From Cercis canadensis (lineage: Eukaryota > Streptophyta > Magnoliopsida > Fabales > Fabaceae): 64,000 bases of DNA. Every line of letters begins with the position of its first letter. The first letter of the stretch is position 1. The translations under genes were made by a program, and so were the position numbers. Location: contig QAOA01002050.1 of NCBI GenBank assembly GCA_003255065.1, positions 62,001 to 126,000 on the forward strand, written 5' to 3'. The notes beneath the pieces are model-generated. The model had not been told where the DNA came from. It worked only from the letters and a program-made list of their open reading frames with translations, and ran no database searches. Positions 1-11,951 of this stretch are shown here, one piece after another.

Positions 1-1342
1 TGTGCATCCTTAAATAGGGTAACCCAATATAATCCAGAGTCTAAGACTTTCCTAGCTGTACATTAAGGACCAAAATGTCCCCCACATGCAAATGTATGGC
101 AAAAGCTAAGAAGAGACTGAAACTTATTATTAGGTACACATCTCCTAATCATCTGGTCACTACAAAACTTCCAGAGATACGGATCATCCCATATATAAAA
201 CTTAGACTCACTTCTCAGTTTATCAGACTGAGCCCTAGTAAAGCATGCAGGAAAGACACAAGCAATCAAAAAATTAACCATATCAGCAAACCAAGGAGAA
301 AGGATCTTACCTTGCAGCTATAAAAGCTGCTTATCAGGGAAGGAATCATGGATGGGAGACAAGTCAGAAGCTCGCTCTATTCTGCTCAAATGATCAGCAA
401 CCACATTTTCTGCTCCACTCCTATCTTTGACCTCCAGGTTGAACTCTTGGAGAAGAAGCATCCATTAGATTAATCGGGGTTTGGCCTCTAGTTTCTTGAG
501 GAAGAACTTGAGTGCTGCATGGTCAAAAAAATCACCACATGAGAACAAAGCAAGTAGGATCTAAACTTATCTAAAACAAAGAGAATTACTAAAATCTCTT
601 TTTCTGTTGTGGTATAATTTGCTTGGGCAGAGTCAAGAGTCCTCGAGGCGTAGTATATGACATGTTGAGCCTTGCAAACCCTTTGAGCAAGGACTGCTCC
701 CATTGCATAGTTGGATGCATCACACATCAACTCAAATGGTAGCGTCTAGTTGGGAAGTCGGATGATGGGAGTGGAAGTGAAAGCCTTCTTGAGGTGATCA
801 AATGCATCCTTGCAGGACTGATTGAAAATAAAATTCACATCCTTTTGCAGCAAGGAGGACAACAGGACGACAATCTTATTGAAATCACAGATGAAACATT
901 GGTAGAATCCTACATGGCCAAGAAAGGAACAAACTTCCCGCACATATGCGGGGTAAGGTAAAGAAGAAATAACATCAATCTTGGCAGCATCTACCTCCAT
1001 ACCCTTGCTAGAGATTACATGTCCTAAAACTATCCCTTGTTCTACCATAAAATGACATTTTTCAAAATTCAAAACAAGATTAGTTTCAATGCACCTATGT
1101 AAAACTCTAGACAAGCTATCCAGACAGTCATCAAAGGAAGAGCCATATACAATAAAATCATCCATGAATACCTCCATACAGTTCTCTAAAAAATCATAAA
1201 ATATATTAATCATGCAACGTTGAAAGGTACTTGGAGCATTGCAAAGACCAAATGGCATCCTCCGGTATGAAAAAGTGCCGAAAGGACAGGTGAATGTGGT
1301 CTTCAAAAGAGTATGAGGATATAGCTTCATGTTCAGCAACAA
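1..1342 (-). mobile_element. Athila/Tat-type Ty3-Gypsy pol fragment
   Basis: Fossil piece of a Gypsy polyprotein read right to left. The reverse transcriptase core lies at 746-1342 (motifs CPFGTFSYRRMPFGLCNAP and FMDD), RNase H follows at about 488-730 (CDASNYAMGAVLAQ), then the connection to integrase (RSGAENVVADHLSR near 370-420) and the zinc-finger start of integrase (CGGHFGP, VLDSGLYW) at 1-280. The wording of these motifs is that of the Athila/Tat branch. Gag, protease and LTRs are not in the window; the element runs off the left edge and is replaced at about 1340 by a SIRE element. It is broken in several places. Identification of superfamily is firm; the exact lineage is by motif memory only. 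Confidence 0.85.
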
Positions 1343-2480
1343 AGATATGGGACCAACTCAAATCAATTCATGAAGGAACAAGCCATGTCAAGGAAGCTAA
1401 AATTGATATCTTCGGATCTTAATATGAAATGTTTCACATGGAGAAAGATGAACCATTGGAATCTTTATTTGCTCAGTTCTTGGGATCATAAATAATCTCA
1501 AGAGTCTTGGTAGAGAATACAATCAAAAGGAGCAAGTAAAGAAGTTGCTTAGGTGCTTGATAGAAAAATTGGAAACAAAGGTCACGATTCTCCTTCAATA
1601 TGTTAAAACAAATGAAATAACTATGGACCAGCTGAGAGGACAGTTAAAGACACATTAAATAATGTTATTGGAAAAGAAAAATCATATAGATGATCACAAA
1701 AAGAAGAGACTAGCTCTTGCTAGCACCACTCAAGAAACTAGTTCTCCTGCAAAAGAACCAATTTCCAGTGATGAAGATGTAGCTCTAGTTTCAAAGGAGT
1801 TTCTTCATCAAATGAAAAGGTGAAATGACAAAAGGAAATTTCAAAGCACTAAAGTTGAAAACAACAAAGAACTACTCATATGCTATGAATGCAAGAAGCT
1901 TGGACACATCAAACCGGATTGTCCCAACCTCAAAAAGAAGAAGTTCAATTTAAGAGAAAAGAAGAAGGCTATGATTGCTTCATGGAGCGATGTTGATTCA
2001 ACTTCGAATAGTGATGACTTGGATGAAGAGAACTTGGCAAACTTATGTTTCATGGCACACACAGACAGTAGTAATGAGGTAAGTGATTTTGAATTTGAAC
2101 TAGGTCATCCTCCTTCTTATGAAGAGTTAAATAATGCTTTTGAAGATCTAGCTCTTGACTATGAAAAGATGCTTGCAAAGATTGAAGCTCTTAAGAAAAT
2201 AGTCAAGGAACATATTAAGGAAATTGATCTTCTAAAGAAAGAGATTTCTAATTTAGTTCAAAGGTTTAAAGTCCTACAAAATGAAAATGACTCTCTTAAG
2301 AAAAAGCAACTTCTCACTCCATCTATTCTTAAAGAAAACAATGATTTGAAAAAGAAAGTAAATGAGCTGTTAAATGATCTAGCAAAATTTGTTTACGGGC
2401 GTGGTAACTTGAATGCTTTGCTAGGGAGACAAAGAGTTGGGCAAGACAAAGTAGGTTTAGGTTATAATGAACCTTAACCA
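1343..2480 (+). pseudogene. Copia gag remainder of element E
   Basis: Capsid-type gag of a SIRE element. The first part (about 1350-1660) matches the UBN2-type gag seen in element D (motifs KIWDQLKSIHEGTSH, HVKEAKIDI). A retroviral-type zinc knuckle CYECKKLGHIKPDC is encoded near 1880-1925. It is followed by an acidic serine-rich stretch and, at about 2100-2400, a long lysine/glutamate-rich coiled coil (LAKIEALKKIVKEHIKEID and similar heptads). The open frame 1971-2477 covers the acidic and coiled-coil parts. In the living element this protein packages the RNA. It is a broken fossil. Confidence 0.75.
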
Positions 2481-4535
2481 ATAAAGTTATCTAGAAACTT
2501 ATTTGTCAAAGAAACAACTTCTCATTCTACTTCTAGAAACTCTTTTGTTCAAGCCTTAGCTTCTCCTTATTCTTTAAGGAAAACATATTTTTACTGTGGT
2601 AATGCAAGGCATCTTATGTATAACTGTGGTGGTAAGAAATTTTTTGTAGCAAGAAAAATGATTTGGGTACCTAAGAGTACTTTTACCACTAAACACCAAG
2701 GACCTAAAACTGTTTGGATACCTAAGACCTCCTAAACTCCTTTGCAAGTGTACTTCAAAGCCAAAAGTGACTTTTGGTACTTGGACAGCGGCTACTGAAA
2801 CATATGGCTGGAGATCTAACCAAGTTCGCTTACATTAAAAAGAAATATATGGGAAATGTCACTTTTGGAGACAATGGCAAATGGAGAATTATTGGAGTTG
2901 GTAAAGTATGTATGAGTGCTTCTTTCACTCTTGAAAATGTTTACTTTGTAGAAGGTTTAATGCATAACTTATTAAGCATAAGTTAGCTATGTGACAATGA
3001 TCACAAGGTTGTCTTTGAATCATCACATTGCATTATTCATGAATTGCATAGTGATAAGGTGATATTTTTGGGCCATAGAAACTCGAATGTGTATGTGGTT
3101 TCCAAAGAGGGACTAGATTTCAAACAATTAACTTGTTTATTGTCCCAAAGCAGTAGCTCCTGGTTGTGGCATAGAAGACTTGGTCATGTAAACTTTAAAC
3201 TGATTTCTAAACTGGCTAAGGAAGAATTGGTTTTTGGTCTCCCAAAACTAGTTTTTGAAAAATACAAGGTCTGCTCAGCCTGTCAGCAAGGCAAGCAAAC
3301 TAAGTATTCTTTTCAAGACTAAAAAGGAGCTATCTACTTCCATGCCACTACAACTACTTCATATGGACCTCTTTGGACCTACACCCATAACTAGCTTAAA
3401 TGGTAAGAAGTATGAATTTGTGATAATTGATGACTATTCTAGATTCACATGGGTATACTTTCTTTCTCATAAGGATGAAACTTTTACTGTTTNCTTTAAA
3501 CTGATTTCTAAACTGGCTAAGGAAGAATTGGTTTTTGGTCTCCCAAAACTAGTTTTTGAAAAATACAAGGTCTGCTCAGCCTGTCAGCAAGGCAAGCAAA
3601 CTAAGTATTCTTTTCAAGACTAAAAAGGAGCTATCTACTTCCATGCCACTACAACTACTTCATATGGACCTCTTTGGACCTATACCCATAACTAGCTTAA
3701 ATGGTAAGAAGTATGAATTTGTGATAATCGATGACTATTCTAGATTCACATGGGTATACTTTCTTTCTCATAAGGATGAAACTTTTACTGTTTTTGAAAG
3801 ATTTTGAAAGAAAGTCTAGAATGAAAAAGACAGTGTTATTTCCCCCATAAGAAGTTATCATGGTGGAGAATTTGAGAACTAGTTTTCAATTTTTTTTTTT
3901 GTGAAAACCATGGTATCCACCATAATTTCTCTTGTCCAAGGACTCCTCAACAAAACAGGGTAGTGGAGAGGAAGAACAGGACATTGATAGAAATGGGCAG
4001 AACCATGTTAGTTGAAAAGGATCTTCTTAAGTATTTATGGGCAGAGGCTATAACTACAACTTCCTACATCTTGAATAGAAGCTTGATTAAACATGTTTTA
4101 AAGAAAACTCTTTATGAGCTATGAAAAAGGAGAAAACCTAATGTGAGTTACTTCCATGAGTTTGGCTGCAAGTGCTTTATCTTGAATAATGGTAAGAATC
4201 ATTTAGGTAAATTTGATGCAAAATCCAATTAAGGTATTTTTCTAGGGTATTCATTAACTAGCAAGACATATAGAGTCTTCAATAGGAAAACTCTTTGTGT
4301 TGAAGAGTCAATGCATGTCATATTTGATGAATCTAACATTCCCTTCAATACACATACTCTTGAGGATGATAAAATAGTGTAGGACAATATTACAATGCCT
4401 ACTTAAAAGATGACATTGAATTAGCTTTTATCAATACCGAATAATAGCTTATTGATATCTTCACTAAGGCATTAGCAGAAGATAGGTTCTGTTATCTAAG
4501 GCATGAACTTGGGATGATGATCTTGCCCTAGGTTC
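2480..4535 (+). pseudogene. Copia pol remainder of element E (PR, IN, RNase H end)
   Basis: Remains of pol in the usual Copia order. A second zinc-knuckle-like stretch lies near 2590-2640. Protease-to-GAG_pre-integrase sequence is at 2774-3320 (SFTLENVYFVEGLMHNLLSIS; SSSWLWHRRLGHVNF; CSACQQGKQTKYSF). Integrase core follows (HMDLFGP; YEFVIIDDYSRFTWVYFLSHKDE) and its C-terminal side continues to about 4400. A short RNase H end (IFTKALAEDRF) is at about 4445-4500. Most of the reverse transcriptase is not recognisable. Part of integrase appears twice because of the doubled block around the N at 3493. Confidence 0.75.
3193..3793. other. Contig-overlap duplication around single N (3493)
   Basis: Bases 3193-3492 reappear at 3494-3793 with about two differences, separated by one N at 3493. 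The pattern (one N, identical flanks in direct order) is that of two contig ends that overlap but were not merged. It duplicates part of the integrase of element E. Confidence 0.85.
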
Positions 4536-5117
4536 AACATACATGTTGCACATTCATGTCATTTCATAAATCTGCTTGTTGTTAAGGACTAAATGTTCAT
4601 TTAAAATTAATATAAATCTGTGAGCTAACAATGTTTGCTGAGACTGTGTTAATTTTATGCCAAAGCTAGTTTGCAAGCTAGTTCTCTCCTTAAGTTATCC
4701 TGGTTATTTGAAAAATTGATTGTTTTGCTAAATTCATGAGGAAATCCAATTGGGCCTTGAGTTCTAAATGCTTACTAATCCATTTAGTAAAGATGGGTTT
4801 GTTTTAAATCAATTTGGGCCTTCTTATTGATGGGCCTCCTTGTTTTTGTTGCTCCATTGGCCAAAGTGCACCATTTTACTTATCCTTCAATTTCCCTTGG
4901 CACAAAACTATGCATTTTGCAAGAAAACCCTTCAGTTGCCATCTTCAATTATCTTTTTCAATTGCAAACCCTGCAAATCCCTAAAAACACGCTCCATTAC
5001 TCCATCATTGAGGTCCTTCCTCCTTGAATTTTAGCTCCATTTCTATACCAGTTACAAATTGTCATTAAAACTTCCTTAATCCTCTCTAAATCACTCTATA
5101 AAACTAGTTCCATCGTC

Positions 5118-6664
5118 ATGAGATTCAAAAACTCTCTCAAACGTTCATCAAGAATAGAAAGAAAAGGAAAGGCAGTCGCAAACAACACCCTTGACATAGC
5201 TATTGATGTGTCTGATTCTTCTTCCCAAGACACCACAGATTCCCTGCAACAACCTTTACACAAAAGATTATGCTTTGGTGGCTCAAGTGCCAAAGGAAAG
5301 CAGCCTATGGTTGAAGAAACAAAAGCTGCCATGGCTGAGGAACCAGAAGCTTAGTCAGCTTCGAAACCTAACAAGGATGAAGAGGAAGAACTAGTACCTC
5401 TTCAATCCATTGGAGGGTTCAAGCTTCTTGAAGGCCCTCTTACCATCCTCTATCTTCATTGGCATGATACCAAGGATACCCTTGCTTCTCCTCTACTAGC
5501 AAAAAACCCTTCATCTCTTGCAAGACCATAGGAGAATCCACCTCATGAACAAGAGGAAAATCAACCATCCAGCATACCCAAGTCCAAGAAGACCAAGTTG
5601 ACAGTAAGAAAGCAAGTCTCTGTGCCTAAACCAGCACCCCCTCGTGCTCTTGGCAAACATTTCTTATCCAAAGACACTTTCAGAGCAAATTCTTTATGAG
5701 GAAAGTGGTATTTGGCTCAGTGGTGAAATGGGCAAAGGTAACCAAAACCACCAAGGCCATTTATGCAGCAGTAGCAGCAATGGGTTGGCAGCATCTACTT
5801 GCCATTAAGGAACCAATTCTGCCACAACAGGTAAAACTTTTCTATGCTCATCTTTGACCTCTTAGAGGTGTAGTATCTGGAAATGTATATTTGAAAACTT
5901 GTGTTACTGGAGTAGATATTGTGTTGAATGAGAATCTGTTTGAACAACTGTTTGATGTACCTGCTATTGGTAATGAGAGGTATTTCCATAAAACTTGGTC
6001 TGCTGATTTTGTTCCCTTTGCGGAGGCCATGGACTCCCTTTGTGATTTTCCAGAGAACAAATAAGGCAATGTACCCACTGTACACTGCATGAACTCAGTC
6101 ACTTGCACCCTAGCCAAATTTGTCATAATCAACTTTCTTGCTAGGGCAGGCAGCTAGTTTGAATTCTTTACCTTTAACCTTTACCTCCTTTACCACATCA
6201 AACAACATCTACCCCTTAACCTACCCAAGCTAATTCTAAACACTATGGCATGGACAATAGGAAGGACTAAAGAGAAAGACAACCTCTTACTTGTTGCTTT
6301 ATACCTCCTGAGGATTCTGGCAGCCCCTCTCTTGTGAAGCAGCCTTTTGGATGCAAAAGAAAAGCAACAACCACCTCAGCTTTTTCCAAAGTGCAAAAAA
6401 CTGGTTATGCTAAGAAATCAATTCCACCTTCCTAAGCAGTTGATTACACTCAATGGTTGAAATATGTTAATCCTGTTGAACTGGGAAACCAGATAGGACA
6501 AAGATTAAATTTTCAGTAGTCTCAAATCATCCAGTTCTCAATCAGGCTTGCTGTTATGGAAGCTGAACTAGTATAGACCAAGCAGAAACAAGCTGTTGCT
6601 AAAGATAGGCTTGCTGATGCAGAGATGAAGCTTTCTGATTTAAAGGCTAAATCTTCCTCCACCT
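5118..6664 (+). pseudogene. Extra ORF of SIRE-type element E (env-like / plant transposon protein domain)
   Basis: Region between pol and the 3' LTR. It starts with a basic, serine-rich N-terminus (MRFKNSLKRSSRIERKGK at 5118), then a proline/lysine-rich part, then at about 5770-6150 a conserved block whose wording (MGWQHLL, KLFYAHL, PLRG, VTGVDIVLNENLF, FAEAMDSLCDFPENK, TLAKF) runs parallel to that of the extra ORF in element D. A short amphipathic helix-rich tail (AELV..KQKQAVAKDRLADAEMK) sits at about 6550-6660. SIRE elements are known for such an ORF, once called envelope-like; its function is unproven. Broken copy. Confidence 0.65.
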
Positions 6665-7099
6665 GATTTGTTTGTGATGCAATTTAAATTGTTTAAATTT
6701 ATGATTTTATTTCTTTGTTTTGAACATTTAATAGTCCTCTTGGTTTGTACCTTAAACATTTGTGCATTTCACTACATTGGCATTTTATGTTTGACTATGT
6801 TTCTGCATATAACTAGTATACTAAGCTAATTCTGCAGGAACATGTTTCTTTCTCTTACTCCTTTTTACTGTGACAAAAAGGGCAAAATATTAGGAAAGAT
6901 ATTTTATTTTTGCTTTAATGTTTATGCTCTAATGTTTGAGATAGTCTATATGAATTGTACTTATAATATTTTATGAAAACCCCTCTACTGAGAAACTGGT
7001 TTGATTTGTGAAAATTTCTTTCTGAACTGGTTTTAGAACTAAGAATATTTCTAGAGAGAAATCTTTTTAGGAATTTGTCATCATAAAAAAAGGGGAGAT
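6665..7099 (+). other. 3' untranslated region and polypurine tract of element E
   Basis: Non-coding stretch between the extra ORF and the 3' LTR. It ends in an A/G run (AAAAAAAGGGGAGATT, about 7085-7100) directly before the LTR start TGTTGG, the position and composition of a plus-strand primer. No gene is seen in it. Confidence 0.7.
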
Positions 7100-8368
7100 T
7101 GTTGGCCCCACGGTTCTCCAACCATAGTTTTGATGATAACAAATAAGCCTTGATTATTACTAACCTATTTGTTCAAATGGGTATGATAAGTAACAGGTTA
7201 AACAATGCCTTTGGGTCTGAAGCAAAACCAATTTCCTAGTCAAAGGAACTAGTTCTAGTAGAAGTACATAACTGATTCTATCCATGAAGTAGAGATGCTG
7301 ATGTGGAAGAATATCGGTGAGAAGCTTGTGGACTCCTCTAATCTTGAAGCCCAATCCATCAAGACCAGCTATTGGTCTTCATTAGGCAGATTGGAAGGAA
7401 GCCTATCAAAAATTCAAATTACAAAGAAATTAGCACTTCAAAAGGAAACAAAGACTATTCAAGGAAAGTTTTTCAAATAGAGATATTTTTCCTTTACAAA
7501 TGAAATATTCTTTCAATTTCGAGTTAATGACCTTCAATCAAACTTGCAGAAGTCCATCACATCAACAACGGTCATCTTCTACCTTTTGCTACTATAAAAA
7601 TGAAGACCCAAGGTCTTGAAGAATATGAAGAGAAACCATCAATCATCTTGAAGAAAAAGCTTTCGGTTAGAAACTAGTTTTTAGTCTCTTCTACCAACTC
7701 TATATTTCTTGTGTGAATATTCTGTGAAAGTTGTTATACTGTGGATATCCTTCTGGGATTTTTATAACAAATTTCATTGAGAAATTTGGAGAGTGACTTC
7801 TATCTTCTTTTGATGGAATGAGAGAGTTTTTTTGTTAAGCTCTTTGTAAAATCAGTGTTGTAATAAGCTTGGACAAATAACCTTGTTGATAGTTGAACCC
7901 CAACCTTGGAAGAGCGGACGTAGGCTCTATTTTTGGTCGAACCACTATAAAAATTATGAGCTCTATCTCTTCCATTTACTCTCTTTAATATTCTACTGAT
8001 TATCTAATTTAAACTTTAATCTACTGCTGCATAATTAGTTTTAATGTTTTGCAATTCTTTAGCTTGTTGTGATTTCCTCTCTTGAGCAATTAATTTGCTT
8101 TATCTCTTTAATAAATTTTTCTTCTCATATATGATAAGTGTGCATTCATTTGATCTATTTTCTAAGTGTCTATCTGGTTTATGTTCTAAGTTTTCAAAAT
8201 CAAGTTTCAATCTTTAGCATATGCTAAGATTTTTCTGGGTTATCATGTAACCAGCTCTGAAACGAGTTTTGAGTAAACTGGTTATCCAAGAAATTATTTT
8301 TATTATGTGATTGAGTGAAATTATTTTTTTAATCTCTTATTCACCCCCTCTCTCGGAGCATACCTACA
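7100..8368 (+). repeat. 3' LTR of SIRE-type element E
   Basis: Begins TGTTGGCCCC right after the polypurine tract and ends at about ...ACCTACA. The last 60 bases contain TATTCACCCCCTCT, which recurs at the same distance from the LTR end in both LTRs of element D. The sequence that follows (8369 onward) reads as integrase of element F, which sets the boundary. The partner LTR is not in the window, so no age can be given. Bases 8244-8455 are repeated at 8457-8668 around an N at 8456. Confidence 0.75.
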
Positions 8369-8668
8369 ATCTCACATTCGTTTTATGGAAGCATAAGAAC
8401 AAAACATATACAGCTAAAAGAATGAAGAATATCATAATTTGGATGTTTATGAAAANCATGTAACCAGCTCTGAAACGAGTTTTGAGTAAACTGGTTATCC
8501 AAGAAATTATTTTTATTATGTGATTGAGTGAAATTATTTTTTTAATCTCCTATTCACCCCCTCTCTCGGAGCATACCTACAATCTCACATTCGTTTTATG
8601 GAAGCATAAGAACAAAACATATACAGCTAAAAGAACGAAGAATATCATAATTTGGATGTTTATGAAAA
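8244..8668. other. Contig-overlap duplication around single N (8456)
   Basis: Bases 8244-8455 (212 bp: LTR end of E plus the junction into F) are repeated at 8457-8668 after one N, with two or three differences. Interpreted as unmerged overlapping contig ends; the element junction exists once in the genome. Confidence 0.85.
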
Positions 8669-9442
8669 GAACAAAAATATGGACTTTCATTTTCCAATTT
8701 GGAGGAGAATTTTCTATTAATTAGGAAAACAATTGTTCATACTATCTCATCCTAAAAGGATAATGGTATTGAAGATTGAAGAATTGTACGAGCAGTTTGT
8801 ATAATATGTTGAATCTTGCTCTCAACCACACCATTTTGTTGTGGTGTGTATGGACATGATCTTTCAAAAAAAATCATTTGACTTTTAAAAAATCTTGAAA
8901 CTCTTGAGACATATATTCTCCTTCTGAATTAGAATGGAACTTTTTAATGCAAGAATCAAATTAGTTTTCAATCATAGCCAAAATCATAAATAAAGGTAAT
9001 AGAGTATTTGTACCTAAGATGAGAATGAAATGGTGCAATACCCCAAACATCAGAATGATTCAATTCCTTCAAATCGATGGTTTGAAATTTCATGATGTGT
9101 AAGAAATGGCAGTGTCTTACTTTTACCCATACAAAAACTAGTACAAGAATTGGAAACATTTCACTTAGAAAAAGAAATGTTACTATCAACTAAACTAGAG
9201 TTTAGTATAATCCATAAATTTTCCATATTAGGATGACCAAGTTATTTATGCCAAAAACTGCATAACTCAGCATTATTGTAAACAGAAAAGACATAATGAA
9301 ATATAGCTGAAGAAGGATCTACCTATATGGAAAAAAGGCGTCCATGCTTATGCCCCTTCACGACTTCCTTACCAATTACTGGATCTTGAACAATACAACC
9401 ATTTTTGAGTGAATAAAACATTATAATTATCGTAACTATTTG

Positions 9443-10159
9443 TGATGCAAGATGGGCCAATAACAAGGCCAAAAGCAAAGAAAATCAAGGAAGCTATGCA
9501 ATGATTGGTGCAATCTACTTGGGTAGAGTTTGCAAGTCCACCTAGCAAGGCACCAACGTTCAAGATGGGCTTGACAAAGGAGGAACCAGCCTTAGTTCAT
9601 GTGATCCAAGCTAAGGAAAAGGCAACCTAGTGTGCTAAGGGCTGGACATTTATGGGCTATGTGGATTGGGCTTTAGTCTAGTCTTTATGTTTATGTTTTG
9701 GGCTGATCATTATGTTTTTAAAGGGCCCATGAATGTAGCCTTTTAACCGATTTGTTTTTATTTATTTTCGTTTTTTCTTTACCTAGTTGAATTAGGAATC
9801 CTTATTTTTGTTTTTCCTTTACCTAGTTGAATTAAGAATCCTTATCTGCCTAGGTTATAAGCCTACATGCATGGACCCTTTAAAAACATAACGTTCAACC
9901 CAAAACATAAACATAAAGACTACACTAAAGCCCAATCCGCATAGCCCATCAATGTCCAGCCCTTAGCACACTAGGCTGCCTCTTCCTTAGCTTGGACCAC
10001 ATGAACTAAGGCTGATTCCTTCTTTGTCAAGCCCATCTTGAACGTTGGTGTCTTGCTAGGTGGACTTGCAAACTCAGCCAAAGTAGCTAGATTGCACTAG
10101 TCCTTGTATAGCTTCCTTGATTTTCTTTGCTTTTGGCCTTGTTGGCCTATCCTGCATCA
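9443..10159. mobile_element. 717-bp palindromic insert with LTR-like ends and 5-bp TSD
   Basis: A near-perfect inverted repeat: the left arm (9443 to about 9762) and the reverse complement of the right arm (about 9864-10159) agree at roughly 92% by eye, with a central spacer of about 100 bp that holds two direct copies of TACCTAGTTGAATTA. The ends read TGATGCA...TGCATCA, i.e. TG...CA as in LTRs, and the insert is flanked by ATTTG on both sides (9438-9442 and 10160-10164). The reading across the empty site is protease-region Copia sequence of element F. Each arm, read inwards, carries the C-terminal tail of a Gypsy polyprotein (GPITRPKAKKIKEAMQ), so each arm looks like the same LTR start in opposite orientation. 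Not a conventional solo LTR or MITE. Confidence 0.8.
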
Positions 10160-11623
10160 ATTTGACCTACAGATAAAAGATTACTAATGAGCTTTGGTAT
10201 ATTGAAAGCAATTTCAAGAGTCAAAGAAATGTCAAAGAAATGGATTGAATGTCACCAATACCAAAAATTGAAAGAGCATTACCATTTGCAATATGCACTT
10301 TGTATGGCCCATGATAGGATACCAATTTTTTTAAATTATTGGGCGCACAAGACATATGATTAGATGCCCCAAAATCAAAAATCCAAGTGGAGGGGTGAGA
10401 GGAAGTACTAACTGAGAAGCCCATGGTAGAAAAAAATAGAATGCACTATTTGTTGAACCAATTCTAGATTAAAGGATTGTGAGTTTCTTGGTTGCTTGTT
10501 GTATAAAGAAGCTTGTGCTTCAATACCTAAACTTACTCCATTTGAAGATGCATCTACATGAAAGGCTTTATTTGGTTTATTTTGGGGTCGCTTTCTGCAT
10601 TCAGAGATATGGTGACATGATCTTTTGTAGTAGTTGCAAGTTTTTCTTTGCAAGTAAAACATTGTATATTTTTTCGATTAGCCATGAAAGCAACATCTGG
10701 CAAGCTAGGGAGCTTATGTTCTTCCATAGATTTTAAAGTGCTGAGTGTTTCTTCTTCCCTCAAAAGTTCGTTGAAACACAAATCTAGACTTGGTTTTGGA
10801 TCTTGGTTCATCAACTTTGATTGAACACCCTCGAATTCAGGTCACAATTTCATCAGAATTTTGTTTTCTATATTGTGTCATGAATGGTCTGCAATGTTGT
10901 TAAACTACCATAAGGAACATTTCTAGAAACTATCATGTCATATTCCATCCATAAATTCACAAACTCGGAATGGTAGTTTTGAATAATTTTGTCTTATTGA
11001 GACAATTGTTCAATATCAAGTTCCAATTGATACCGACGAGCATCATTCTTCTAATGATAGACTCATTTGAGATGGTTCCCATATCGATCAAAGACAAGTA
11101 CATACACAAATTTATAGCAATATTTTGTTCAATTGAACTCATGATCCAAGCATCATTGGTCTTCAATTTTTCCAGCTCAGCAGCTTTAGTAGAAGTTGAT
11201 TTAGACCCATCTTTAGGTATTTTAGGAGGCTTCTTGGACCCTTCAATATGGATCCACAACTGCTGCCCTTGAATGAAGCACTAGAGTTGAAATTCTGAAA
11301 GAATATAATTTTTGCCATTATGATATATAGGAATAACCTAAGTTTTTTTTTTTTTTAATGGTAGCCATGGTATTGAAACATATGAGAAATTTGCAAAAGA
11401 AAGATATTATGGGAAGCAACCAGAACCGAGATAAGTAAAATTGCGAGAACTACAAAGTTTAACAGGGTTCAAACAACAACTATAGAGTCGAAGAATTGCG
11501 ATCGAGAGATCCGAATGTCAATAGCAAAATTTTCTAGAGTCATAGAGGCCAATTATAGAAATCCAAGAGGAAGAGAAAAATATTGCAAGATGGTAGGTTT
11601 CAGAGAAGATGGCTCTGATACCA

Positions 11624-11848
11624 TGACATACTACAGAGAAATAAGATAGATCAGAATGGCCATGTACAGAGTTGTACATGGCCTCCTCTTTTATTAGCAT
11701 AAGATTACATCAATTCAACTTGAAGTTAGGTAGCCTTAAGTATAGAGTTAATACACTATTTACATATTAGGAAATAATTGGAGAATAAAGTCAATGATGC
11801 AGCAATTGACTTTTGTCCCTGATTTCAGCTTGTGATAGTTTAACACAT
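11624..11848 (-). repeat. 5' LTR of Copia element F
   Basis: On the plus strand it reads TGACATAC...TTTAACA, about 225 bp. It directly abuts the primer binding site (11612-11623). It contains an inverted pair GGCCATGTACA/TGTACATGGCC at about 11657-11683. The outer target duplication cannot be verified because the other end of the element is missing. Confidence 0.65.
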
Positions 11849-11951
11849 AATACTACGAAAAGTATATGGTGCATAGGACCACAAAAATTATATGGCTTAA
11901 AGATCAAGTTTTTGTTTGTTGTTTTTAGATCCAAATGAAATGTGAGTTCCG
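11849..11951. other. Short unassigned spacer
   Basis: About 100 bp between the LTR of element F and the minisatellite. I see no coding or repeat structure in it. Confidence 0.4.

Larger units (their letters stand above)
1343..8368 (+). mobile_element. SIRE/Maximus-type Copia element E (5' truncated)
   Basis: Fossil Ty1-Copia element on the plus strand. Parts in order: gag remainder with CCHC knuckle, protease, integrase, RNase H end, a long extra-ORF region (about 5100-6665), polypurine tract and 3' LTR (7100-8368). The combination of a large extra ORF after pol and a LTR over 1 kb is what defines the SIRE/Maximus lineage; element D in this window is a relative. The 5' LTR and start of gag are missing. 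The interior is broken in many places. Its 3' LTR ends inside the integrase region of element F. A 300-bp block at 3193-3793 and a 212-bp block at 8244-8668 are doubled around single Ns and are assembly artefacts, not part of the element. Confidence 0.85.
8369..11848 (-). mobile_element. Ty1-Copia element F, 5' part, minus strand
   Basis: Fossil Copia element read right to left. From the right: a short 5' LTR (11624-11848), primer binding site complementary to initiator-Met tRNA (TGGTATCAGAGC on the minus strand, 11612-11623), gag (about 10400-11600), protease (WIFDFGASNHMS near 10330-10390), then integrase (SDVWGIAPFHS near 9050; YTPQQNGVVE near 8830) continuing to 8369, where the LTR of element E begins. 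Reverse transcriptase and RNase H are absent from the window. It is interrupted between protease and integrase by the 717-bp palindrome at 9443-10159. It is broken in several places; age cannot be estimated from one LTR. Confidence 0.8.

Noticed and set aside
9443-10159. Ordinary MITE or hAT/Mutator foldback
   Set aside because: Target duplication is 5 bp, ends are TG...CA, and the arms contain Gypsy polyprotein tail sequence, which fits LTR material better.
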